Source: Pyrinomonadaceae bacterium
GTDB lineage: Bacteria > Acidobacteriota > Blastocatellia > Pyrinomonadales > Pyrinomonadaceae
Direction of reading: 5' to 3'
DNA length: 8,686 bases
Assembly (NCBI GenBank): GCA_018060305.1
Contig: JAGOWF010000108.1
Location: forward strand, 1-8,686
Shown: piece after piece, positions 1 to 8,200 of the stretch
Position numbering within the stretch: the stretch's first letter is position 1
Layout: every line of letters begins with the position of its first letter
Program-made: the position numbers and the translations under genes
The notes under the pieces: generated by a model
Database searches by the model: none
Told to the model about the DNA's origin: nothing
Seen by the model: only the letters and a program-made list of their open reading frames with translations

Positions 1-979
1 CCACAACTCCGCCGATACGGTTCCGTACGTCCATTGGCGACAGATCAACCAGATCATTGGCGGACAGAATATGGAGTTGGCGAAGGATTTCGACGGCGAT
101 GACTGGACGCGCCCGATAGTCGTCGCCATCGGCGACCTTAAGTGCGATGCCGAGGCCCGTGGGCCATCGTTCGCAGGGCAGGACGCCGCAGAGCCAGACG
201 CCGTCGGCGCCGACCTTCGAGATCAGTTTACCGGGAGCGGCCTGCATCAGCATTGTGTCGAGGCGCTCGCTGCCGCCGATGAGTTCGGGGTGATTCACCA
301 TCGCAGCGACGATGCGAGAGCAAGCAGCTCGCGTGGGTGCGGGAAAGTTAGAGGGCGAGATCAGGTTGATAAAGCTCTTTGCCATCGAACGAACCGACAC
401 GGCAAAATTCGGAGCGGCGCAGCCATCGATACCGATCGCGATCTCATTCTCAGGAACCTCTGAAAAATCGGCTATACATCGAAGGATGCGTTTCTGAATG
501 CGATGGTCGGGCGACTCATAATCCTCGATCGAGGAGCCGACGTGTCTGGCAAATGCGAGCATCGCGGCGTGCTTACCAGAGCAGTTATTGTGCAGCGGCG
601 TCGGCTCCTCGTCTGTTCGCTGCATGCGTTTTGACTCGGCTTCGTTGAATGGCAAATGCGCACCGCACCGCAAGAAAGATTCGTCAAGGCCGATCTTTTG
701 CAACATTCGGGACGCAATAGCGACGTGCACCAACTCGCCCGAATGCGACGCCACCGCCAACGCGATCTCCTTCTCCGTAAACCCAAACGCATCCGTGGCA
801 CCACTCGTGATGCACGGAATAAGTTGAAACGCCTTACACGCCGAGCGAAAATAGGTGACGGTTGATGGATCGCCGATCGATGCGACCTCACGGCCCTCGC
901 CGTCCACAATGTAGATGTGTCCTGTGTGAACGGACTCGACCGTGTTGCCGCGAATGACGTTGGCCAGGATCTGAGACAT
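1..979 (-). CDS. L-asparaginase, Asparaginase_II (AnsA/ReAV-like) family, 3' end cut by window edge
   Basis: Predicted cytosolic enzyme that hydrolyses L-asparagine to L-aspartate and ammonia. My translation from the ATG at 977-979 is open for 326 codons to the window edge, so only a short C-terminal piece should be missing (the family is roughly 330-370 residues). The N-terminus reads ILANVIRGNTVESVHTG, typical of the family. Residues matching the catalytic set known from Rhizobium etli ReAV are present: an SxxK motif (S46, K49), S78 in the SHSGE segment, K255 in SKVGADG, and the zinc-site residues C133 and K136 (NNCSGKH) plus C187 (GIDGCAAPN). There is no signal peptide. It is unrelated in fold to the E. 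coli AnsA/AnsB enzymes despite the similar name. It lies 43 nt after recN, with no terminator visible in the gap and only a weak ribosome-binding site, so it probably depends on the upstream transcript. The family call is firm; substrate preference is inferred from family. Confidence 0.92.
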   Translation of the reverse strand, partial: MSQILANVIRGNTVESVHTGHIYIVDGEGREVASIGDPSTVTYFRSACKAFQLIPCITSGATDAFGFTEKEIALAVASHSGELVHVAIASRMLQKIGLDESFLRCGAHLPFNEAESKRMQRTDEEPTPLHNNCSGKHAAMLAFARHVGSSIEDYESPDHRIQKRILRCIADFSEVPENEIAIGIDGCAAPNFAVSVRSMAKSFINLISPSNFPAPTRAACSRIVAAMVNHPELIGGSERLDTMLMQAAPGKLISKVGADGVWLCGVLPCERWPTGLGIALKVADGDDYRARPVIAVEILRQLHILSANDLVDLSPMDVRNRIGGVV

Positions 980-1022
980 AAGAAAATTGGCCGCAAAAGG
1001 CGCGGAGATCGCAAAAAGCAGT

Positions 1023-2714
1023 TCAGATTTGCGCTTTTTGCACCATTTTGGGGCTATCACTTGCACCTGCAAGCATCGTTCGTGCGTTCTCGCGGGCGGC
1101 GTCGGTTATTTGTTCGCCGGCGAGCATGCGCGCGATCTCATCGACCTTTTCTTGTGCGTCGAGCTCTCGCACGGTGATATGTGTCTTACCCTTTTCGACA
1201 AATTTTTCGACGAGGTAATGCCGGTCCGCGAGCGATGCGATCTGCGGCTGGTGTGTGACGCAAAATACCTGCTGCGTCGCCGCAAGGGCCTTTAGCTTGC
1301 GCCCGACGGCTTCCGCAACGCGTCCACCTATCCCTACATCGACCTCATCAAAAACCACCGTCTTGCCGGTATCATTTGACCGCGAAGCCGTTTTTAATAT
1401 CAACATCAGCCGCGATGCTTCGCCGCCCGAGGCGACCCTGACAAGCGGCCGCGGCGGTTCGCCGGGATTTGCCGAAAAGTAAAACTCAATGCGGTCGGTC
1501 CCGTTTGGCGAGATATCGCCCTCGGCGTCGATCTTGACCTCGAACCGTGCCTTTTCGAGCGCCACGTCCTTTAAGTCGTTCTCGACCTGTTTGGCGAACC
1601 TTGCCGCAGCCTTGCAGCGCGACGCGTGTAATATGGCGGCCGCTTCGGCGTAACGCTGCTCAAGCAAGTTGAGTTCTTTCTGAAGTTCCTCTTCGCGGAG
1701 CTCGGCCGTCTCAATATTGGAGAGCCGTTCCTCCGACGTCATAAGATGTTCGAGCACCGCCTCGACCGTCTCGCCGTATTTTCGTTTGAGGCGAGAGATC
1801 TCGGCCAAGCGGTTTTCTATCTCATCAAGTCGCGCCGGTGAGAATTCCAGCGACGAGCCAAAATCCCGTGCGGTCGCCCCTAATTCCGCGATGACAGCAC
1901 GGGCGGCGTCTACTTGCTCGTCAAAGCCGCGAAAGTGCTCATCGTACTCGGCTAGTTCGTTGATCGCCTTGGCGGCACGATCGAGCGTCGAGAGCGTAGA
2001 ATTCTCGTCGTCGTAAAGCAGAGTAAACGCCTCACCGCTCAAGGACGACAGCTTTTCAGCATTGTTCAGACGCCGCTTCTCGGCCTCCAATTCCGTGTCC
2101 TCGTTCGTGTTCAGCCCGGCACGGTTGATCTCATCGACCTGAAACCGCAGGATGTCGATCAGCTGGAGCTTTTCCGATTCGTCCTTTTTCAGTGAAGCCA
2201 GCTGTTCGCGAACGCTCGACCACTCCCGATAGGCCTCGGCGACCGCAGATCGCTCCGTATCAACACCGGCAAAATCATCGAGCATTGCAATATGCGTTTC
2301 GATATCGTAGAGCGCAGTGTGTTCGCCCTGGCCGTGGATGCCTGCGAGCTGCGGGCCGATCAGTTTCAAAAAACCCTGCGTCACCGGCGAGCCGTTGACA
2401 AAGATACGATTGCGGCCCGCAAGTGATATCTCGCGACGCACTATCAGTTCGTCGGCAGGCTCGATGCCCACCTCGATTAGTGTTGTATTCAATCCTGAGT
2501 CACGCGCCGAAAACAGCCCTTCGATCACGGCCGTGTCCTCGCCCTGCTTGATCAGATCGGTCGAAACGCGGTCGCCTGTAAGTGCGCCGAGGCTGTCAAC
2601 GATGATCGACTTGCCCGAACCGGTCTCGCCCGTCAGCAAATTGAGGCCCGAGCCGAACTCGACGACGAGTTCGTCGATCAACGCGACATTTCTGATCTTT
2701 AGCAGGTTGAGCAT
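1023..2714 (-). CDS. recN: DNA repair protein RecN (SMC-like ATPase)
   Basis: RecN is a cytoplasmic SMC-family ATPase that acts early in recombinational repair of double-strand breaks. The 563-residue protein matches the usual 550-570 length and appears intact. In order: Walker A GETGSGKS at 29-36; the RecN-typical HGQGEH at 127-132; a long charged, heptad-like central region (about 160-410) expected to form the antiparallel coiled coil; the ABC signature ASGGE ending near 432; Walker B VVFDE at about 453-457; and the H-loop CVTHQPQIASLAD with H488. The N-terminal MLNLLKIRNVALI is characteristic of the family and fixes the ATG start at 2712-2714. The start lies only 3 nt after the stop of the upstream peptidase gene, which suggests translational coupling. 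I see no separate promoter or LexA-like operator in front of it, so any SOS control would have to act at the head of the operon. Confidence 0.97.
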   Translation of the reverse strand: MLNLLKIRNVALIDELVVEFGSGLNLLTGETGSGKSIIVDSLGALTGDRVSTDLIKQGEDTAVIEGLFSARDSGLNTTLIEVGIEPADELIVRREISLAGRNRIFVNGSPVTQGFLKLIGPQLAGIHGQGEHTALYDIETHIAMLDDFAGVDTERSAVAEAYREWSSVREQLASLKKDESEKLQLIDILRFQVDEINRAGLNTNEDTELEAEKRRLNNAEKLSSLSGEAFTLLYDDENSTLSTLDRAAKAINELAEYDEHFRGFDEQVDAARAVIAELGATARDFGSSLEFSPARLDEIENRLAEISRLKRKYGETVEAVLEHLMTSEERLSNIETAELREEELQKELNLLEQRYAEAAAILHASRCKAAARFAKQVENDLKDVALEKARFEVKIDAEGDISPNGTDRIEFYFSANPGEPPRPLVRVASGGEASRLMLILKTASRSNDTGKTVVFDEVDVGIGGRVAEAVGRKLKALAATQQVFCVTHQPQIASLADRHYLVEKFVEKGKTHITVRELDAQEKVDEIARMLAGEQITDAARENARTMLAGASDSPKMVQKAQI

Positions 2715-2717
2715 CGG

Positions 2718-4025
2718 CTACTTTCGAGGCACGACGCCTGCGCCTTTGATCCAGCGGCCGAACGAGAAGATGGCGTCGGGCGAGAATCGTGTCTCAAGGT
2801 CGGCGGCGCTCCAATCGATCGTGCGGCTGCGCTTGTAAAAAGCAAACTCGGCCAACTCCTCGGCCTTGACCGACGAGAAACGCTGAACGACGAAAAAGCT
2901 GCTGGCATCGTATTCCTCAAGCCCGCGGCGACCGCCAATGTAGCCTACGCTCAAAATGACGACCGGCTTTGGAAAGCTCGCCCGGCGACGCTGAGTGACC
3001 GCAGCGATATCGACCGTCGCCCCGCCGCTGCGCGGCGCAAGCGTCGCATTTCGGAAAACAAAATCCACCAGTATTCCCGAACTGTTCTCGGGCAGCGTGC
3101 GATATACGTTGGGGTCCTGCGTGGCCTCGCTGCCCGACGTCAGCGCGTTAAACGCCGTCAGATAAGCAACAAAGTTTAGCTTGATGAGAAACATCTCATC
3201 TTTGCCATAGTGTCCGCCCGTCTCGATCAATATCGCGGGCGTTCCCCACGCCGAAAAATTATCACCAAATGCCGTCGGCGACCATTCATCAGCGTAACGG
3301 GCCATGTGGCCTGGAATAAACTTTTTCAACGCCTGCGTCATCGCCGACGCGAGCCGCATGCTGCGTTCATGGCCGGGGTTGCTCGTCTTTGCGGGATCGC
3401 CGTAAACGACGAGAAACGATATGGTCGCTTGCTTTGGCGTGCGACCGACCGAGGTCAGCGAATTCTGATTGTGCAGGTTAAATCCGATCGCGGGCTGCCA
3501 ATCGGCGCGGAGCCGTTTGAGCAGCCTGGCCTCGGGCGTGGCGAGATTCAGAGCGTCGCGATTAATGTCGATGCCCTGTATGCTTCGGCGTTGGAATAGC
3601 TCCGAACCGTCCGGATTGAGCATCGGCACCGCGCGGATCGTGACAGCCCTCTCGATCTTTCGCACCCAATCGAGGTTTCGATTGTTTTGAAGGAACGCAA
3701 ACATATCGACGAGCGCCGACGTCGCGGTCGGTTCGTCGCCGTGCATCTGCGACCACATGAATACCTTTAGCGGCCCGCGGCCCCACTCGATCTGATAGAT
3801 CTCACGCCCGCCAAAGCTCTCGCCGACCTCATCGACCTTGATGCCGATCTTTTTCAACTCATCGAGGTATTTTTTTAGATCGGTATGACGAACGTCCGAC
3901 GGAAATATGTGCGATATATGCGACCGATCCCAATCGGCTGCAAGCTGCTCGGGCGTTTGCGGCATGGCGGTGAGTGAAAACAGTGAGATCAGTAGGAAAA
4001 AAAGCAATAGGTGCCGCATACACAT
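2718..4025 (-). CDS. Secreted M14-family zinc carboxypeptidase
   Basis: A 435-residue predicted metallopeptidase, exported by an N-terminal signal peptide (basic MCMRH, hydrophobic stretch about 5-19, likely cleavage after LTA near residue 20; no lipobox cysteine). The M14 site is complete: zinc ligands H95 and E98 in MHGDEPT, NPDG at 137-140, R146 or R147 as the likely substrate-carboxylate arginine, the N155-R156 pair in GIDINRD, third zinc ligand H185 in NLHNQN, and catalytic E268 in ILIETGGH. The fold should end near residue 295; the remaining 140 or so residues form a C-terminal region I do not recognise. The family includes carboxypeptidases for dietary peptides and enzymes that cut peptidoglycan stem peptides; sequence alone does not choose between them. 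The ATG at 4023-4025 is used, with GGG about 6 nt upstream; a second ATG two codons later is possible. The 40-nt gap from the glycosyltransferase gene holds no visible signal. Confidence 0.9.
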   Translation of the reverse strand: MCMRHLLLFFLLISLFSLTAMPQTPEQLAADWDRSHISHIFPSDVRHTDLKKYLDELKKIGIKVDEVGESFGGREIYQIEWGRGPLKVFMWSQMHGDEPTATSALVDMFAFLQNNRNLDWVRKIERAVTIRAVPMLNPDGSELFQRRSIQGIDINRDALNLATPEARLLKRLRADWQPAIGFNLHNQNSLTSVGRTPKQATISFLVVYGDPAKTSNPGHERSMRLASAMTQALKKFIPGHMARYADEWSPTAFGDNFSAWGTPAILIETGGHYGKDEMFLIKLNFVAYLTAFNALTSGSEATQDPNVYRTLPENSSGILVDFVFRNATLAPRSGGATVDIAAVTQRRRASFPKPVVILSVGYIGGRRGLEEYDASSFFVVQRFSSVKAEELAEFAFYKRSRTIDWSAADLETRFSPDAIFSFGRWIKGAGVVPRK

Positions 4026-4065
4026 AAGATACCCGCACGCCTCGGACTACGGCAAGTTAACGCAG

Positions 4066-5154
4066 TCACACGAGGTTTTGGTAAACGGCCTCAGTGGCCT
4101 CGACCATTCTATCGATGCCATAATTCTCAGCGGCGATAGCCTTTAATTTTTCTGCCAACTCGCGGCGCTCACCGTCATGTTCGAGATACCAGCAGATCGT
4201 TTCGGCGAGGCTTAAAGGCTCTCTCACGGGCACGATCGCGTTTGCATCGGCGATCAATTCGACCGCACCATCCGTAGCTGTCGCAATGACGGGACAGCCC
4301 GCCGACATCGCCTCGAGTATTGCCAGGCCAAAACTCTCGGTATGTGACGGTGATACAAACAGGTCGGCCGCCGCAAGGAGCGGAGTAGTATCATCGAGCC
4401 AGCCAAGCCAAAGGAAGTTGTCCTCCAACCCAAACACGCGAACCAGCCTTTTCAGCTCGCGTCGAACCTTCTGATCGAGCGTGTGATCTACGCCCGCCAC
4501 CACGAATCTGACTTCGGGTCGGCGTTTGTGTATCTCGTGCGCCGCCAGCACAAGGTCACGCTGTCCTTTCGCGACCTTCAGCTCGCCGACCGTCGCAACC
4601 AGAGGGACATCCGTGGGTATCGAATGAAACTCGCGAAAGGCACGGCCGAGCCCTGCAAGCTCGCCGTCGTCAGCCCCGGAAAAGCTCATTCCGTTTGGGA
4701 TGACATATATCTTTTTCGATGAAAAGACGCGAGAGAGTTGCTCGCGGACAGGCTCGGATACCGCGATCGCGGCATCGACATTCCCGAGCACGAACCGATG
4801 AAATGATTTCATCGGGAACATGACGTGACGCGTCAGCACGAGCCGCGTATCTGCCATTCGCGCGGCCGCGCTCGCGGCAACATAGTCGCGTGCAACATGA
4901 GCGTGAATGATATCGATACCATTTTCCCGAGCAAAGCGTGCAATGCGCTTTGCGCTGAACATCCCGAATGAGTTTCGGATGGATACATGCAGCACGCGCT
5001 CTGTTTCGATATCGAGCCGGCCCTGCCATTCGTTCGTCGGCCTGAGTGCCGCAAAGACTTCGTGCCCGCGCAGGCCCAGCCCGCTGCAAAGGTCAATGAA
5101 ATGACGCTCGCCGCCGCCGAATGTTCTCGCCGATGAGACCTGAAGTATCCGCAC
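4066..5154 (-). CDS. Glycosyltransferase family 4 (GT-B) protein
   Basis: Predicted retaining glycosyltransferase that moves a sugar from a nucleotide donor to a surface glycan, lipid or small-molecule acceptor; the acceptor cannot be told from sequence. The 362-residue protein has a GT-B layout: an N-terminal half starting VRILQVSSARTFGGGERH (glycine-rich loop at about 13-18), HAHVARD at 84-90, IPNG at about 152-155, then a donor-binding half with VGELKVAKGQ at about 190-198 and the GT4 E-x7-E motif (E273 and E281 in TESFGLAILEAMSAG). I place the start at the GTG at 5152-5154. The frame stays open upstream to 5229, but that extension would encode the terminator hairpin and its T-run, and the conserved GT-B N-terminus begins exactly at the GTG. 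The ribosome-binding site is weak. It is first in a four-gene, same-strand block. There is no signal peptide, so it should act at the cytoplasmic face. Confidence 0.92.
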   Translation of the reverse strand: MRILQVSSARTFGGGERHFIDLCSGLGLRGHEVFAALRPTNEWQGRLDIETERVLHVSIRNSFGMFSAKRIARFARENGIDIIHAHVARDYVAASAAARMADTRLVLTRHVMFPMKSFHRFVLGNVDAAIAVSEPVREQLSRVFSSKKIYVIPNGMSFSGADDGELAGLGRAFREFHSIPTDVPLVATVGELKVAKGQRDLVLAAHEIHKRRPEVRFVVAGVDHTLDQKVRRELKRLVRVFGLEDNFLWLGWLDDTTPLLAAADLFVSPSHTESFGLAILEAMSAGCPVIATATDGAVELIADANAIVPVREPLSLAETICWYLEHDGERRELAEKLKAIAAENYGIDRMVEATEAVYQNLV

Positions 5155-5182
5155 TCGCTTGAGTTTATAACGAACCGTGGAC

Positions 5183-5219
5183 AAAAAAAATGCACGCCCG
5201 CGATTCCGCGAGCGTGCAT
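5183..5219 (-). terminator. Intrinsic terminator of the receptor gene
   Basis: Read on the minus strand, an 8-bp arm (5212-5219 with 5190-5197) continues after one mismatch into a 4-bp CGCG/CGCG stem with a 4-nt loop (5203-5206). Eight T residues (plus-strand A-run 5183-5190) follow directly, overlapping the stem by one base. The hairpin begins about 22 nt after the receptor stop codon. There is no T-run on the plus strand, so it works only for minus-strand transcription. It separates the receptor from the glycosyltransferase block. A tiny extra hairpin (TGCC/GGCA, 5224-5235) lies between it and the stop codon and is probably incidental. Confidence 0.9.
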
Positions 5220-5241
5220 AAAGTGCCAAAAGGCAAGTGAA

Positions 5242-8200
5242 CTACAACTGAAGCCTTACGCCAAACTGCATCTGAAACACCGGCGTTCGTGAGAAGTTGC
5301 CTCCCGTCGGTGTGATCAGATCGCCGGATGAGTTTCGCAACTGCATAAACGTCGTGTTGGTCGGCCCGTTCAGGCCACAGGCGCTCGTGCGATTATTAGA
5401 CGCACAATACAGGGTCTGCGAACCGGCATACTGAATGTTCGCATTGTTAAAGAGATTGAATATCTCAGCGGAGAAAATGAGCCGGCGTCCCTCGCCAAAT
5501 CCAAAACCCTTCTGCCCGCGAACATCGACACCAAATTCAGCATTGTTGCGGAACGAATTCCTAGGCATCAGAATGCCCGGCGTCAGCAACGGACGATCAT
5601 TGTTGTTGCTGTCAGAATTCACGTCAGAACCGACTGTAGCGTCAAACGGCAGGCCCGACCGAGCCCTAATCGCGCTTGATATCTCGAAGCCATGAGGCAG
5701 GAAAAAAACGGGATTCGCTACAAACTGGACCTTGCGGTCAAGTCGGGCGAGGCCGTATTCGTTCTGAAGGTTGAAGGAGTTCTCATAGAAAAGGCCAGTT
5801 GCGTTCCTTTCATTGTCGTCATCCGAAAGCGACTTAGACAGGGTCAGGTAAGCGTTGATGTTAGCCCACTTGTTTGAAATCCTCGTGCGGGCGGTAAATG
5901 CTCGGAACAAGGAACGTCCGGAATCCTCACGAAGCAGGATACGGTTAAGCGAGGTGACCGGGCGGTTGTTCCGGTTGAACACAGGACGTCCGTTTACGTC
6001 GATCGTCGGTGTGGGCAGATTAATGTCACGATTCCGCTGTAAGTGAGTTGTCTTAACGTGGCTGTAATCGACGCCAACAACAAAACCTGGCATTATTTCG
6101 TGCTCATAGCCGAATCCGAATTGGAACGATGTCGGGTTTTCGTAACCCGGCGCCATCGCGATGACGGTCGAACCGCTGCCAGGAACAATAGGTAGTCCGA
6201 GCCGACCGGCCATTTCTGTCAGCTGGGCAGAACTCAAAGACGGCAGGCTCCCGAGCCCGAATGTGTTCAGATTAATATTGAGAGTCGCAAACTGTCTGAA
6301 AACAGTATTGGGAAGGCAGACCCTTGGATCGGCCGGATTGACAACCTGCGGACACGCCGTCCCGGTCGCACCCATGATCGCCACATAATTCGGATTGCTG
6401 GTGAGGAAGCTGTTGTAGGCCGTCACGCCTCCTGCATTATTCGCTGACAACGCCGACGTGCTCATCAGCAAACCGACCGACACATCCCCCGGTGGCAACC
6501 GGAAGTTATTGACCGGTGCGGCCAGGATCAGTCCCGGCGTCCTTGCATAGTAGATCCCGCTAAAGCCTCGGATCACGGACTTACCGTTACCGCGCACATC
6601 ATAAGCAAAGCCTAACCGCGGCCCATATTGCCACGGACTATCCTCAATCACAGTCGGATCGATCGATGCTCCGCCGATGGCCGGGAAAGTGGCATTCTTA
6701 ACGAAGTTTATGATCGCATCGTTTCCGCCCTGTGCTGACGGATTGTATTGTTTCTCAGCACGAAGGCCAAAGTTGAGCGTGAACTTAGGATTGATCCTCC
6801 ATGCATCTTGTGCGTAGAAGGCGAGTTCCTTGATCGTAAACGCAGCCTCAAGGTTACCGATCTGCTGGTTAAAGAACGCGCGGCCGAGATTGGTTGATGA
6901 ATTGATAGCATCAAACCTGCGGTCAGTTGAGGATCCGGGCGTTAGCGATAGATCCTCTAAACCCGGATTGCCCGTCTGGTTCGGGTTGAAGCTGCCAAAC
7001 TGGTTGAAGCCGAATACTTGATTCTGAAATATATCGCTGTATTCGCCACCTATCTTGATACTATGGTTTCCCGCAACGATCGAGAAACTGTCAACGAACT
7101 GAATGCGACGATCTGATTGCGTTGTCGGGAGAAAACTGCGTGTCCCGTAAAGCCCTACGCCGCTTACGGTAACCAGCGTCGTCTGCGCGTTTGCGATGCG
7201 CGGCCGTTCACCCTTTGCCCACTGAAATCGAAAGTCATTGATGTGGTTCGCGCTAAAAACGCTTGTCAACTGGCTGACAAAAACGCGGTTCTTGTCTATC
7301 TCGATCCCCTCGTTGGTGAGCGCTGCATCGACGACCGGATTGAACAGAACGCCAGCGTCACCGACAGCCACACTGTTTGCTCCCTCGCCCTTGTTAATGC
7401 TGAAGCGGAAACTTGCGGTGTTCGCTCGGTTTACGTTCCAATCAATCCTGCCCAAGCCGGTGCGTGCGTTGTTGGTTAGCTCGTAGCCGCTTTCCTGCGA
7501 CTTATAATAGTCATAGGCTTCCTGATTTGCGGCTGTCCTTGTAATGTTGCCAAGCCCAAAGATAATGAAGCGATCCGCACGAAACCTTTGTTCCTCATAC
7601 GAGCCGAAGTAGAACAATTTGTTCTTGACGATCGCACCTCCGACCGAGCCGCCAAACTGATGCTGTGTGGGGCCGGCGGTGATCTTAAGGTTTTTCTCCT
7701 TTTCGATCGCCTTTACAAGGTCGTGGTTACGCGAGGCCTTTGCGGGGCGAAGCAGATAAAACGCGGTCGCGTGAAAATCATTTGTTCCGCCTTTTGTCAC
7801 GACGTTCACGATGCCGCCCGAGCTGCGTCCGAATTCAGCCGAGTAGCCTGCGGCCACGACCTGAAACTCCTTGATCGATTCCTGCGGGATCGTCGGGGCA
7901 AAATTGGAACGTTCGCCGCCGCGGATACCGCCAAAGAACGGCTGATTGTAATCTACGCCGTCAACATTGATGTTGGTGTTGATGCCGCGTTGGCCTGAGA
8001 GCGATATCTGGTTGCGTTCGGTATCGATCTGTGCCGTCGGCGTCAGCGTGGCAAAATCTTGGAATCGACGCCCGTTGATCGGCAAATTGCTAATTGCCGT
8101 TTCACTCAGGACAGCGTCAGAGTTGCTCTGAGTGGTCTGAATGCCCTCAGCCGTCACCGTGACCTCGGCCGCAACATTTCCCGCTCCGAGGGCGAAATTT

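Larger units (their letters stand above)
1..5154 (-). other. Probable four-gene transcription unit (GT4, M14 peptidase, recN, asparaginase)
   Basis: Four same-strand genes follow one another with gaps of 40, 3 and 43 nt, and I see no hairpin plus T-run in any gap. An intrinsic terminator directly precedes the first gene, so a promoter is expected in the short stretch 5155-5182 or inside the receptor 3' end; a TATAAA (5163-5168 on the minus strand) is present but lacks a well-spaced -35. The end of the unit lies beyond the left edge. Co-transcription is an inference from spacing. Confidence 0.5.

Noticed and set aside
71..463. Plus-strand open frame opposite the asparaginase gene
   Set aside because: It is antisense to a gene with full family motifs, has no ribosome-binding site and encodes no recognisable protein. 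The other plus-strand frames across the window are shadows of the same kind.
472..1014. Minus-strand 180-residue frame overlapping the asparaginase
   Set aside because: Arginine- and serine-rich translation typical of an out-of-frame reading; the asparaginase frame over the same bases carries the catalytic motifs.
2317..2838. Plus-strand 173-residue frame across the recN start
   Set aside because: It lies opposite the conserved Walker A region of recN and the peptidase C-terminus, is low in complexity, and shows no known motif.
4670..5219. Two alternative minus-strand frames inside the glycosyltransferase gene
   Set aside because: Cysteine- and arginine-rich out-of-frame translations; the GT4 frame explains the region fully.
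7117..7998. Plus-strand frames opposite the receptor barrel
   Set aside because: Antisense to a continuous 1,091-codon gene and without homology-like features or ribosome-binding sites.
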